64,000 nt of DNA from Nannobrachium achirus (lineage: Eukaryota > Chordata > Actinopteri > Myctophiformes > Myctophidae), in NCBI GenBank assembly GCA_963921795.1, contig OY997660.1:496001-560000 (forward strand), written 5' to 3'. Below are positions 26,801-42,300 of the stretch, in pieces (the stretch's first letter is position 1; each line of letters opens with the position of its first letter). The notes beneath the pieces are model-generated. The model was not told where the DNA came from. It did no database searches and saw only the letters and a program-made list of their open reading frames with translations. Made by a program: the position numbers and the translations under genes.

Positions 26801-29800
26801 AATAACGTTAAAACGACATAAAAAAAATAACGTTAAAACGACATCAAAAAAATAACGTTAAAACGACATCAAAAAAATAACGTTAAAACGACATAAAAAA
26901 ATAACGTTAAAACGACATTAAAAAAATAACGTTAAAACGACATCAAAAAAATAACGTTAAAACGACATCAAAAAAATGACGTTAAAACGACAAAAAAAAA
27001 ATTACGTTAAAACGACATCAAAAAAATGACGTTAAAACGTCATAAAAAATGACGTTAAAACGACATAAAAAATGACGTTAAAACGACATAAAAAAAATGA
27101 CGTTAAAGCGAAATAAAAAAATGCCGTTAAAACGACATAAAAAAAATGCCGTTAAAACGACATCAAAAAAATTACGTTAAAACGACATAAAAAAATTACG
27201 TTAAAACGACATAAAAAAATGCCGTTAAAACGACATAAAAAAATGCCGTTAAAACGACATCAAAAAAATGACGTTAAAACGACATCAAAAAAATGACGTT
27301 AAAACGACAAAAAAATGACGTTAAAACGACATAAAAAAATGACGTTAAAACGACATAAAAAAATGACGTTAAAACGAAATAAAAAAAATGACGTTAAAAC
27401 GACATCAAAAAAATGACGTTAAAACGACATCAAAAAAATGACGTTAAAACGACATCAAAAAAATGACGTTAAAACGACATAAAAAAAATTACGTTAAAAC
27501 GACACCAAAAAATTTACGTTAAAACGACACCAAAAAAATGACGTTAAAACGACATCAAAACGACATAAAAAAAATGACGTTAAAACGACATCAAAAAAAT
27601 GACGTTAAAACGACATAAAAAAAATAACGTTAAAACGACAAAAAAAATAACGTTAAAACGACATAAAAAAAATAACGTTAAAACGACATCAAAAAAATAA
27701 CGTTAAAACGACATAAAAAAAATAACGTTAAAACGACATAAAAAAAATAACGTTAAAACGACATAAAAAAAATAACGTTAAAACGACATCAAAAAAATGA
27801 CGTTAAAACGACAAAAAAAAAATTACGTTAAAACGACATCAAAAAAATGACGTTAAAACGACATAAAAAAAATGACGTTAAAACGACATAAAAAAATGAC
27901 GTTAAAACGACATAAAAAAATGACGTTAAAACGACATAAAAAAATGACGTTAAAACGACATAAAAAAATTACGTTAAAACGACAAAAAAAATGCCGTTAA
28001 AACGACATAAAAAAAATGCCGTTAAAACGACATCAAAAAAATGACGTTAAAACGACATAAAAAATGACGTTAAAACGACATTAAAAAAATGACGTTAAAA
28101 CGACATAAAAAAAAATGACGTTAAAGCGAAATAAAAAAATGCCGTTAAAACGACATAAAAAAATGCCGTTAAAACGACATCAAAAAAATGACGTTAAAAC
28201 GACATAAAAAAAATGACGTTAAAACGACAAAAAAAATGCCGTTAAAACGACATAAAAAAATGACGTTAAAACGACATCAAAAAAATGACGTTAAAACGAC
28301 ATCAAAAAAATGACGTTAAAACGACAAAAAAATGACGTTAAAACGACATCAAAAAAATAACGTTAAAACGACATAAAAAAAATAACGTTAAAACGACATA
28401 AAAAAAATGACGTTAAAACGACATCAAAAAGATGACGTTAAAACGACATAAAAAAATGACGTTAAAACGACATCAAAAAAATAACGTTAAAACGACATCA
28501 AAAAAATAACGTTAAAACGACATCAAAAAAATAACGTTAAAACGACATAAAAAAAATAACGTTAAAACGACATCAAAAAAATAACGTTAAAACGACATAA
28601 AAAAAATAACGTTAAAACGACATCAAAAAAATAACGTTAAAACGACATAAAAAAAATAACGTTAAAACGACATCAAAAAAATAACGTTAAAACGACATCA
28701 AAAAAATGACGTTAAAACGACAAAAAAAAAATTACGTTAAAACGACATCAAAAAAATGACGTTAAAACGACATAAAAAAAAATTACGTTAAAACGACATA
28801 AAAAAATTACGTTAAAACGACATAAAAAAATGACGTTAAAACGACATAAAAAAATGAAGTTAAAACGACATAAAAAAATGCCGTTAAAACGACATCAAAA
28901 ATGCCGTTAAAACGACATAAAAAAAATGCCGTTAAAACGACATCAAAAAAATGACGTTAAAACGACATAAAAAATGCCGTTAAAACGACATCAAAAAAAT
29001 GACGTTAAAACGACATAAAAAAAATGACGTTAAAACGACAAAAAAAATGCCGTTAAAACGACATAAAAAAATGCCGTTAAAACGACATCAAAAAAATGAC
29101 GTTAAAACGACATCAAAAAAATGACGTTAAAACGACATAAAAAAAATTACGTTAAAACGACACCAAAAAATTTACGTTAAAACGACACCAAAAAAATGAC
29201 GTTAAAACGACATCAAAACGACATAAAAAAAATGACGTTAAAACGACATCAAAAAAATGACGTTAAAACGACATAAAAAAAATAACGTTAAAACGACAAA
29301 AAAAATAACGTTAAAACGACATAAAAAAAATAACGTTAAAACGACATCAAAAAAATAACGTTAAAACGACATCAAAAAAATAACGTTAAAACGACATAAA
29401 AAAAATGACGTTAAAACGACATAAAAAAATGACGTTAAAACGACATCAAAAAAATAACGTTAAAACGACATCAAAAAAATAACGTTAAAACGACATCAAA
29501 AAAATAACGTTAAAACGACATCAAAAAAATAACGTTAAAACGACATAAAAAAAATAACGTTAAAACGACATCAAAAAAATAACGTTAAAACGACATCAAA
29601 AAAATAACGTTAAAACGACATAAAAAAATAACGTTAAAACGACATTAAAAAAATAACGTTAAAACGACATCAAAAAAATAACGTTAAAACGACATCAAAA
29701 AAATGACGTTAAAACGACAAAAAAAAAATTACGTTAAAACGACATCAAAAAAATGACGTTAAAACGACATAAAAAAAATTACGTTAAAACGACATAAAAA

Positions 29801-32800
29801 AATTACGTTAAAACGACATAAAAAATGACGTTAAAACGACTTAAAAAAATGCCGTTAAAACGACATAAAAAAATGCCGTTAAAACGACATCAAAAATGCC
29901 GTTAAAACGACATAAAAAAAATTTAACGACATAAAAAAAATGCCGTTAAAACGACATCAAAAAAATGACGTTAAAACGTCATAAAAAATGACGTTAAAAC
30001 GACATAAAAAATGACGTTAAAACGACATAAAAAAAATGACGTTAAAGCGAAATAAAAAAATGCCGTTAAAACGACATAAAAAAAATGCCGTTAAAACGAC
30101 ATCAAAAAAATTACGTTAAAACGACATAAAAAAATTACGTTAAAACGACATAAAAAAATGCCGTTAAAACGACATAAAAAAATGCCGTTAAAACGACATC
30201 AAAAAAATGACGTTAAAACGACATCAAAAAAATGACGTTAAAACGACAAAAAAATGACGTTAAAACGACATAAAAAAATGACGTTAAAACGACATAAAAA
30301 AATGACGTTAAAACGAAATAAAAAAAATGACGTTAAAACGACATCAAAAAAATGACGTTAAAACGACATCAAAAAAATGACGTTAAAACGACATCAAAAA
30401 AATGACGTTAAAACGACATAAAAAAAATTACGTTAAAACGACACCAAAAAATTTACGTTAAAACGACACCAAAAAAATGACGTTAAAACGACATCAAAAC
30501 GACATAAAAAAAATGACGTTAAAACGACATCAAAAAAATGACGTTAAAACGACATAAAAAAAATAACGTTAAAACGACAAAAAAAATAACGTTAAAACGA
30601 CATAAAAAAAATAACGTTAAAACGACATCAAAAAAATAACGTTAAAACGACATCAAAAAAATAACGTTAAAACGACATAAAAAAAATAACGTTAAAACGA
30701 CATAAAAAAAATAACGTTAAAACGACATCAAAAAAATGACGTTAAAACGACAAAAAAAAAATTACGTTAAAACGACATCAAAAAAATGACGTTAAAACGA
30801 CATAAAAAAAATGACGTTAAAACGACATAAAAAAATGACGTTAAAACGACATAAAAAAATGACGTTAAAACGACATAAAAAAATGACGTTAAAACGACAT
30901 AAAAAAATGACGTTAAAACGACAAAAAAAATGCCGTTAAAACGACATAAAAAAAATGCCGTTAAAACGACATCAAAAAAATGACGTTAAAACGACATAAA
31001 AAATGACGTTAAAACGACATTAAAAAAATGACGTTAAAACGACATAAAAAAAAATGACGTTAAAGCGAAATAAAAAAATGCCGTTAAAACGACATAAAAA
31101 AAATGCCGTTAAAACGACATCAAAAAAATGACGTTAAAACGACATAAAAAAAATGACGTTAAAACGACAAAAAAAATGCCGTTAAAACGACATAAAAAAA
31201 TGACGTTAAAACGACATCAAAAAAATGACGTTAAAACGACATCAAAAAAATGACGTTAAAACGACAAAAAAATGACGTTAAAACGACATCAAAAAAATAA
31301 CGTTAAAACGACATAAAAAAAATAACGTTAAAACGACATAAAAAAAATGACGTTAAAACGACATCAAAAAGATGACGTTAAAACGACATAAAGAAATGAC
31401 GTTAAAACGACATCAAAAAAATAACGTTAAAACGACATCAAAAAAATAACGTTAAAACGACATCAAAAAAATAACGTTAAAACGACATCAAAAAAATAAC
31501 GTTAAAACGACATAAAAAAAATAACGTTAAAACGACATCAAAAAAATAACGTTAAAACGACATAAAAAAAATAACGTTAAAACGACATCAAAAAAATAAC
31601 GTTAAAACGACATAAAAAAAATAACGTTAAAACGACATCAAAAAAATAACGTTAAAACGACATAAAAAAAATGACGTTAAAACGACAAAAAAAAAATTAC
31701 GTTAAAACGACATCAAAAAAATGACGTTAAAACGACATAAAAAAAAATTACGTTAAAACGACATAAAAAAATTACGTTAAAACGACATAAAAAAATGACG
31801 TTAAAACGACATAAAAAAATGAAGTTAAAACGACATAAAAAAATGCCGTTAAAACGACATCAAAAATGCCGTTAAAACGACATAAAAAAAATGCCGTTAA
31901 AACGACATCAAAAAAATGACGTTAAAACGACATAAAAAATGCCGTTAAAACGACATCAAAAAAATGACGTTAAAACGACATAAAAAAAATGACGTTAAAA
32001 CGACAAAAAAAATGCCGTTAAAACGACATAAAAAAATGCCGTTAAAACGACATCAAAAAAATGACGTTAAAACGACATCAAAAAAATGACGTTAAAACGA
32101 CATAAAAAAAATTACGTCAAAACGACACCAAAAAATTTACGTTAAAACGACACCAAAAAAATGACGTTAAAACGACATCAAAACGACATAAAAAAAATGA
32201 CGTTAAAACGACATCAAAAAAATGACGTTAAAACGACATAAAAAAAATAACGTTAAAACGACAAAAAAAATAACGTTAAAACGACATAAAAAAAATAACG
32301 TTAAAACGACATCAAAAAAATAACGTTAAAACGACATAAAAAAAATAACGTTAAAACGACATAAAAAAAATAACGTTAAAACGACATCAAAAAAATAACG
32401 TTAAAACGACATCAAAAAAATGACGTTAAAACGACAAAAAAAAAATTACGTTAAAACGACATCAAAAAAATGACGTTAAAACGACATAAAAAAAATGACG
32501 TTAAAACGACATAAAAAAATGACGTTAAAACGACATAAAAAAATGACGTTAAAACGACATAAAAAAATGACGTTAAAACGACATCAAAAAAATGACGTTA
32601 AAACGACATCAAAAAAATAACGTTAAAACGACATAAAAAAAATGACGTTAAAACGACATCAAAAAAATGACATTAAAACGAAAAAATAAAAATGACGTTA
32701 AAACGACAAAAAAATGACGTTAAAACGACATAAAAAAACGACGTTAAAACGACAAAAAAAAATGCCGTTAAAACGACATAAAAAATGCCGTTAAAACGAC

Positions 32801-34825
32801 AAAAAAAATGACGTTAAAACGACATAAAAAAAATGCCGTTAAAACGACATAAAAAAACGACGTTAAAACGACAAAAAAAAATGCCGTTAAAACGACATAA
32901 AAAATGCCGTTAAAACGACAAAAAAAAATGCCGTTAAAACGACATAAAAAAATGCCGTTAAAACTACATCAAAAAAATGACGTTAAAACGACAAAAAAAT
33001 GACGTTAAAACGACATCAAAAAAATGACGTTAAAACGAAATAAAAAAAATTACGTTAAAACGACATAAAAAAAATTACGTTAAAACGACATAAAAAAATT
33101 TACGTTAAAACGACAAAAAAAAATGCCGTTAAAACGACATAAAAAAATGCCGTTAAAACGACATCAAAAAAATGACGTTAAAACGACAAAAAAATGACGT
33201 TAAAACGACATCAAAAAAATGACGTTAAAACGACATCAAAAAAATGACGTTAAAACGAAATAAAAAAAATGACGTTAAAACGACATAAATAAAATGACGT
33301 TAAAACGACATAAAAAAAATGCCGTTAAAACGACATAAAAAAAATGACGTTAACACGACATAAAAAATTACGTTAAAACGACATCAAAAAAATGGCGTTA
33401 AAACGACATAAAAAAAATGACGTTAAAACGAAATAAAAAAATGACGTTAAAACGAAATTAAAAAATGACGCTAAAACGACATCAAAAAAATAACGTTAAA
33501 ACGACATCAAAAAAATAATGTTAAAACGACATCAAAAAAATAACGTTAAAACGACATAAAAAATGACGTTAAAACGACATAAAAAATGACGTTAAAACGA
33601 CATAAAAAATGACGTTAAAACGACATCAAAAAAATGACGTTAAAACGACATAAAAAAAATGACGTTAAAACGACATAAAAAAAATGACGTTAAAACGACA
33701 CCAAAAAATTGACGTTAAAACGACACCAAAAAAATTACGTTAAAACGACATAAAAAAATGACGTTAAAACGACATCAAAAAAATGACGTTAAAACGACAT
33801 AAAAAAAATGACGTTAAAACGACATCAAAAAAATGACGTTAAAACAACATAAAAAAAATAACGTTAAAAACGACAAAAAAAATAACGTTAAAACGACATC
33901 AAAAAAATAACGTTAAAACGACATAAAAAATAACGTTAAAACGACATCAAAAAAATAACGTTAAAACGACATAAAAAAAATAACGTTAAAACGACATCAA
34001 AAAAATAACGTTAAAACGACATAAAAAAAATGACTTTAAAACGACATAAAAAAAATGACGTTAAAGCGAAATAAAAAAATGACGTTAAAACGACATAAAA
34101 AAAATGACGTTAAAACGAAATAAAAAAAATGACGTTAAAACGACAAAAAAAATTACGTTAAAACGACATAAAAAAAATGACGTTAAAACGACATAAAAAA
34201 AATGACGTTAAAACGACAAAAAAAATGCCGTTAAAACGACATAAAAAAATGCTGTTAAAACGACAAAAAAAATGCCGTTAAAACGACATAAAAAAAATGC
34301 CGTTAAAATGACATCAAAAAAATGACGTTAAAACGACATAAAAAATGACGTTAAAACGACATAAAAAAAATGACGTTAAAACGACATCAAAAAAATGACG
34401 TTAAAACGAAATAAAAAAAATGACGTTAAAACGACATAAAAAAAATGACGTTAAAACGACATAAAAAAAATGCCGTTAAAACGACATCAAAAAAATGACG
34501 TTAACACGACATAAAAAATGACGTTAAAACGACATAAAAAAAATGGCGTTAAAACGACATCAAAAAAATGACGTTAAAACGAAATAAAAAAATGACGTTA
34601 AAACGAAATAAAAAAATGACGCTAAAACGACATCAAAAAAATAACGTTAAAACGACATCAAAAAAATAACGTTAAAACGACATAAAAAAATGACGTTAAA
34701 ACGACATAAAAAAAATGACGTTAAAGCGAAATAAAAAAATGACGTTAAAACGACATAAAAAAATGACGTTAAAACGAAATAAAAAATGACGTTAAAACGA
34801 CATCAAAAAAATGACGTTGAAACGA
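23853..34825. repeat. 10,973-bp tandem duplication, unit 2 (Q-R)
   Basis: Second unit of the pair. At its right end, after GTTGAAACG (about 34,817), it does not return to Q but continues for about 320 bp exactly as the proximal copy does after 8,220. The unit 1/unit 2 junction is therefore the derived join and 34,825 onward keeps the original continuation of R. Private C at 30,654, where both the A (4,047) and B (19,681) copies have A, shows that some change followed the duplication. Confidence 0.9.
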
Positions 34826-35140
34826 CATAAAAAAAATGACGTTAAAACGACAAAAAAAATGACGTTAAAACGACACCAAAAAATTGACGTTAAAACGACA
34901 CCAAAAAAATGACGTTAAAACGACATAAAAAAAATGACGTTAAAACGACATCAAAAAAATGACGTTAAAACGACATAAAAAAAATGACGTTAAAACGACA
35001 TAAAAAAAATGACGTTAAAACGACAAAAAAAAAATAACGTTAAAACGACAAAAAAAATAACGTTAAAACGACATAAAAAAAATAACGTTAAAACGACATA
35101 AAAAAAATAACGTTAAAACGACATAAAAAAAATAACGTTA
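26608..35140. repeat. R block, copy C
   Basis: This copy is collinear with copy A at an offset of 26,607 bp for about 8.54 kb. Landmarks are CGTCAT at 27,038 and 29,977, TTTAACGAC at 29,922, fused units at 27,556, 29,213, 30,495 and 32,176, and GACATT at 32,669. Beyond about 35,140 it departs: copy A enters a C/TA run leading into P, whereas here A-type units lead to a CACC/CACA pair (35,246) and a second, rearranged version of the R tail. Confidence 0.88.
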
Positions 35141-36300
35141 AAACGACATAAAAAAAATAACGTTAAAACGACATAAAAAAAATGACGTTAAAACGACATA
35201 AAAAAAATGACGTTAAAACGACATAAAAAAAATGACGTTAAAACGACACCAAAAAATGACGTTAAAACGACACAAAAAAAATTACGTTAAAACGACATAA
35301 AAAAAATGACGTTAAAACGACATAAAAAAAATGACGTTAAAACGACATCAAAAAAATGACGTTAAAACGACATCAAAAAAATGACGTTAAAACGACATCA
35401 AAAAAATAACGTTAAAACGACATAAAAAAAATGACGTTAAAACGACATCAAAAAAATGACATTAAAACGAAAAAATAAAAATGACGTTAAAACGACAAAA
35501 AAAATGACGTTAAAACGACATAAAAAAACGACGTTAAAACGACAAAAAAAAATGCCGTTAAAACGACATAAAAAATGCCGTTAAAACGACAAAAAAAATG
35601 ACGTTAAAACGACATAAAAAAAATGCCGTTAAAACGACATCAAAAAAATGACGTTAAAACGACATAAAAAATGACGTTAAAACGACATAAAAAAATGACG
35701 TTAAAACGACATAAAAAAAATGACGTTAAAGCGAAATAAAAAAATGACGTTAAAACGACATAAAAAAAATGACGTTAAAACGAAATAAAAAAAATGACGT
35801 TAAAACGACATAAAAAAAATTACGTTAAAACGACATAAAAAAATTTACGTTAAAACGACAAAAAAAAATGCCGTTAAAACGACATAAAAAAATGCCGTTA
35901 AAACGACATCAAAAAAATGACGTTAAAACGACAAAAAAATGACGTTAAAACGACATCAAAAAAATGACGTTAAAACGACATCAAAAAAATGACGTTAAAA
36001 CGAAATAAAAAAAATGACGTTAAAACGACATAAATAAAATGACGTTAAAACGACATAAAAAAAATGCCGTTAAAACGACATAAAAAAAATGACGTTAACA
36101 CGACATAAAAAATTACGTTAAAACGACATCAAAAAAATGGCGTTAAAACGACATAAAAAAAATGACGTTAAAACGAAATAAAAAAATGACGTTAAAACGA
36201 AATTAAAAAATGACGCTAAAACGACATCAAAAAAATAACGTTAAAACGACATCAAAAAAATAATGTTAAAACGACATAAAAAAAATAACGTTAAAACGAC
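29860..36300. repeat. 6,435-bp tandem duplication, unit 1
   Basis: The segment runs from just before the TTTAACGAC junction (29,922) through the second HOR of copy C, its R tail, and a rearranged R-tail copy ending near 36,300. Offset 6,435 bp is constant for TTTAACGAC (29,922 and 36,357), CGTCAT (29,977 and 36,412), the fused unit (30,495 and 36,930), GACATT (32,669 and 39,104; 35,458 and 41,893) and the CACC/CACA pair (35,246 and 41,681). The left edge is judged only to within a few monomers. Confidence 0.87.
32580..36300. repeat. 2,789-bp repeat of the R tail (inside 6,435-bp unit 1)
   Basis: The distinctive GACATTAAAACGAAAAAATAAAAATG unit type occurs at 32,669 and again at 35,458, a spacing of 2,789 bp; the same spacing is seen in the next unit at 39,104 and 41,893. 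The second occurrence is followed by a shortened tail: an internal part of about 170-200 bp around the ACTACAT unit is replaced by a segment carrying AAAGCGAAAT (about 35,730). This marks a deletion or conversion event that preceded the 6,435-bp duplication. Confidence 0.83.
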
Positions 36301-39300
36301 ATAAAAAATGCCGTTAAAACGACATCAAAAATGACGTTAAAACGACATAAAAAAAATTTAACGACATAAAAAAAATGCCGTTAAAACGACATCAAAAAAA
36401 TGACGTTAAAACGTCATAAAAAATGACGTTATAACGACATAAAAAATGACGTTAAAACGACATAAAAAAAATGACGTTAAAGCGAAATAAAAAAATGCCG
36501 TTAAAACGACATAAAAAAAATGCCGTTAAAACGACATCAAAAAAATTACGTTAAAACGACATAAAAAAATTACGTTAAAACGACATAAAAAAATGCCGTT
36601 AAAACGACATAAAAAAATGCCGTTAAAACGACATCAAAAAAATGACGTTAAAACGACATCAAAAAAATGACGTTAAAACGACAAAAAAATGACGTTAAAA
36701 CGACATAAAAAAATGACGTTAAAACGACATAAAAAAATGACGTTAAAACGAAATAAAAAAAATGACGTTAAAACGACATCAAAAAAATGACGTTAAAACG
36801 ACATCAAAAAAATGACGTTAAAACGACATCAAAAAAATGACGTTAAAACGACATAAAAAAAATTACGTTAAAACGACACCAAAAAATTTACGTTAAAACG
36901 ACACCAAAAAAATGACGTTAAAACGACATCAAAACGACATAAAAAAAATGACGTTAAAACGACATCAAAAAAATGACGTTAAAACGACATAAAAAAAATA
37001 ACGTTAAAACGACAAAAAAAATAACGTTAAAACGACATAAAAAAAATAACGTTAAAACGACATCAAAAAAATAACGTTAAAACGACATAAAAAAAATAAC
37101 GTTAAAACGACATAAAAAAAATAACGTTAAAACGACATAAAAAAAATAACGTTAAAACGACATCAAAAAAATGACGTTAAAACGACAAAAAAAAAATTAC
37201 GTTAAAACGACATCAAAAAAATGACGTTAAAACGACATAAAAAAAATGACGTTAAAACGACATAAAAAAATGACGTTAAAACGACATAAAAAAATGACGT
37301 TAAAACGACATAAAAAAATGACGTTAAAACGACATAAAAAAATGACGTTAAAACGACAAAAAAAATGCCGTTAAAACGACATAAAAAAAATGCCGTTAAA
37401 ACGACATCAAAAAAATGACGTTAAAACGACATAAAAAATGACGTTAAAACGACATTAAAAAAATGACGTTAAAACGACATAAAAAAAAATGACGTTAAAG
37501 CGAAATAAAAAAATGCCGTTAAAACGACATAAAAAAAATGCCGTTAAAACGACATCAAAAAAATGACGTTAAAACGACATAAAAAAAATGACGTTGAAAC
37601 GACAAAAAAAATGCCGTTAAAACGACATAAAAAAATGACGTTAAAACGACATCAAAAAAATGACGTTAAAACGACATCAAAAAAATGACGTTAAAACGAC
37701 AAAAAAATGACGTTAAAACGACATCAAAAAAATAACGTTAAAACGACATAAAAAAAATAACGTTAAAACGACATAAAAAAAATGACGTTAAAACGACATC
37801 AAAAAGATGACGTTAAAACGACATAAAAAAATGACGTTAAAACGACATCAAAAAAATAACGTTAAAACGACATCAAAAAAATAACGTTAAAACGACATCA
37901 AAAAAATAACGTTAAAACGACATCAAAAAAATAACGTTAAAACGACATAAAAAAAATAACGTTAAAACGACATCAAAAAAATAACGTTAAAACGACATAA
38001 AAAAAATAACGTTAAAACGACATCAAAAAAATAACGTTAAAACGACATAAAAAAAATAACGTTAAAACGACATCAAAAAAATAACGTTAAAACGACATAA
38101 AAAAAATGACGTTAAAACGACAAAAAAAAAATTACGTTAAAACGACATCAAAAAAATGACGTTAAAACGACATAAAAAAAAATTACGTTAAAACGACATA
38201 AAAAAATTACGTTAAAACGACATAAAAAAATGACGTTAAAACGACATAAAAAAATGAAGTTAAAACGACATAAAAAAATGCCGTTAAAACGACATCAAAA
38301 ATGCCGTTAAAACGACATAAAAAAAATGCCGTTAAAACGACATCAAAAAAATGACGTTAAAACGACATAAAAAATGCCGTTAAAACGACATCAAAAAAAT
38401 GACGTTAAAACGACATAAAAAAAATGACGTTAAAACGACAAAAAAAATGCCGTTAAAACGACATAAAAAAATGCCGTTAAAACGACATCAAAAAAATGAC
38501 GTTAAAACGACATCAAAAAAATGACGTTAAAACGACATAAAAAAAATTACGTCAAAACGACACCAAAAAATTTACGTTAAAACGACACCAAAAAAATGAC
38601 GTTAAAACGACATCAAAACGACATAAAAAAAATGACGTTAAAACGACATCAAAAAAATGACGTTAAAACGACATAAAAAAAATAACGTTAAAACGACAAA
38701 AAAAATAACGTTAAAACGACATAAAAAAAATAACGTTAAAACGACATCAAAAAAATAACGTTAAAACGACATAAAAAAAATAACGTTAAAACGACATAAA
38801 AAAAATAACGTTAAAACGACATCAAAAAAATAACGTTAAAACGACATCAAAAAAATGACGTTAAAACGACAAAAAAAAAATTACGTTAAAACGACATCAA
38901 AAAAATGACGTTAAAACGACATAAAAAAAATGACGTTAAAACGACATAAAAAAATGACGTTAAAACGACATAAAAAAATGACGTTAAAACGACATAAAAA
39001 AATGACGTTAAAACGACATCAAAAAAATGACGTTAAAACGACATCAAAAAAATAACGTTAAAACGACATAAAAAAAATGACGTTAAAACGACATCAAAAA
39101 AATGACATTAAAACGAAAAAATAAAAATGACGTTAAAACGACAAAAAAATGACGTTAAAACGACATAAAAAAACGACGTTAAAACGACAAAAAAAAATGC
39201 CGTTAAAACGACATAAAAAATGCCGTTAAAACGACAAAAAAAATGACGTTAAAACGACATAAAAAAAATGCCGTTAAAACGACATAAAAAAACGACGTTA

Positions 39301-42300
39301 AAACGACAAAAAAAAATGCCGTTAAAACGACATAAAAAATGCCGTTAAAACGACAAAAAAAAATGCCGTTAAAACGACATAAAAAAATGCCGTTAAAACT
39401 ACATCAAAAAAATGACGTTAAAACGACAAAAAAATGACGTTAAAACGACATCAAAAAAATGACGTTAAAACGAAATAAAAAAAATTACGTTAAAACGACA
39501 TAAAAAAAATTACGTTAAAACGACATAAAAAAATTTACGTTAAAACGACAAAAAAAAATGCCGTTAAAACGACATAAAAAAATGCCGTTAAAACGACATC
39601 AAAAAAATGACGTTAAAACGACAAAAAAATGACGTTAAAACGACATCAAAAAAATGACGTTAAAACGACATCAAAAAAATGACGTTAAAACGAAATAAAA
39701 AAAATGACGTTAAAACGACATAAATAAAATGACGTTAAAACGACATAAAAAAAATGCCGTTAAAACGACATAAAAAAAATGACGTTAACACGACATAAAA
39801 AATTACGTTAAAACGACATCAAAAAAATGGCGTTAAAACGACATAAAAAAAATGACGTTAAAACGAAATAAAAAAATGACGTTAAAACGAAATTAAAAAA
39901 TGACGCTAAAACGACATCAAAAAAATAACGTTAAAACGACATCAAAAAAATAATGTTAAAACGACATCAAAAAAATAACGTTAAAACGACATAAAAAATG
40001 ACGTTAAAACGACATAAAAAATGACGTTAAAACGACATAAAAAATGACGTTAAAACGACATCAAAAAAATGACGTTAAAACGACATAAAAAAAATGACGT
40101 TAAAACGACATAAAAAAAATGACGTTAAAACGACACCAAAAAATTGACGTTAAAACGACACCAAAAAAATGACGTTAAAACGACATAAAAAAATGACGTT
40201 AAAACGACATCAAAAAAATGACGTTAAAACGACATAAAAAAAATGACGTTAAAACGACATCAAAAAAATGACGTTAAAACAACATAAAAAAAATAACGTT
40301 AAAAACGACAAAAAAAATAACGTTAAAACGACATCAAAAAAATAACGTTAAAACGACATAAAAAATAACGTTAAAACGACATCAAAAAAATAACGTTAAA
40401 ACGACATAAAAAAAATAACGTTAAAACGACATCAAAAAAATAACGTTAAAACGACATAAAAAAAATGACTTTAAAACGACATAAAAAAAATGACGTTAAA
40501 GCGAAATAAAAAAATGACGTTAAAACGACATAAAAAAAATGACGTTAAAACGAAATAAAAAAAATGACGTTAAAACGACAAAAAAAATTACGTTAAAACG
40601 ACATAAAAAAAATGACGTTAAAACGACATAAAAAAAATGACGTTAAAACGACAAAAAAAATGCCGTTAAAACGACATAAAAAAATGCTGTTAAAACGACA
40701 AAAAAAATGCCGTTAAAACGACATAAAAAAAATGCCGTTAAAACGACATCAAAAAAATGACGTTAAAACGACATAAAAAATGACGTTAAAACGACATAAA
40801 AAAAATGACGTTAAAACGACATCAAAAAAATGACGTTAAAACGAAATAAAAAAAATGACGTTAAAACGACATAAAAAAAATGACGTTAAAACGACATAAA
40901 AAAAATGCCGTTAAAACGACATCAAAAAAATGACGTTAACACGACATAAAAAATGACGTTAAAACGACATAAAAAAAATGGCGTTAAAACGACATCAAAA
41001 AAATGACGTTAAAACGAAATAAAAAAATGACGTTAAAACGAAATAAAAAAATGACGCTAAAACGACATCAAAAAAATAACGTTAAAACGACATCAAAAAA
41101 ATAACGTTAAAACGACATAAAAAAATGACGTTAAAACGACATAAAAAAAATGACGTTAAAGCGAAATAAAAAAATGACGTTAAAACGACATAAAAAAATG
41201 ACGTTAAAACGAAATAAAAAATGACGTTAAAACGACATCAAAAAAATGACGTTGAAACGACATAAAAAAAATGACGTTAAAACGACAAAAAAAATGACGT
41301 TAAAACGACACCAAAAAATTGACGTTAAAACGACACCAAAAAAATGACGTTAAAACGACATAAAAAAAATGACGTTAAAACGACATCAAAAAAATTACGT
41401 TAAAACGACATAAAAAAAATGACGTTAAAACGACATAAAAAAAATGACGTTAAAACGACAAAAAAAAAATAACGTTAAAACGACAAAAAAAATAACGTTA
41501 AAACGACATCAAAAAAATAACGTTAAAACGACATAAAAAAAATAACGTTAAAACGACATAAAAAAAATAACGTTAAAACGACATAAAAAAAATAACGTTA
41601 AAACGACATAAAAAAAATGACGTTAAAACGACATAAAAAAAATGACGTTAAAACGACATAAAAAAAATGACGTTAAAACGACACCAAAAAATGACGTTAA
41701 AACGACACAAAAAAAATTACGTTAAAACGACATAAAAAAAATGACGTTAAAACGACATAAAAAAAATGACGTTAAAACGACATCAAAAAAATGACGTTAA
41801 AACGACATCAAAAAAATGACGTTAAAACGACATCAAAAAAATAACGTTAAAACGACATAAAAAAAATGACGTTAAAACGACATCAAAAAAATGACATTAA
41901 AACGAAAAAATAAAAATGACGTTAAAACGACAAAAAAAATGACGTTAAAACGACATAAAAAAACGACGTTAAAACGACAAAAAAAAATGCCGTTAAAACG
42001 ACATAAAAAATGCCGTTAAAACGACAAAAAAAATGACGTTAAAACGACATAAAAAAAATGCCGTTAAAACGACATCAAAAAAATGACGTTAAAACGACAT
42101 AAAAAATGACGTTAAAACGACATAAAAAAATGACGTTAAAACGACATAAAAAAAATGACGTTAAAGCGAAATAAAAAAATGACGTTAAAACGACATAAAA
42201 AAAATGACGTTAAAACGAAATAAAAAAAATGACGTTAAAACGACATAAAAAAAATTACGTTAAAACGACATAAAAAAATTTACGTTAAAACGACAAAAAA

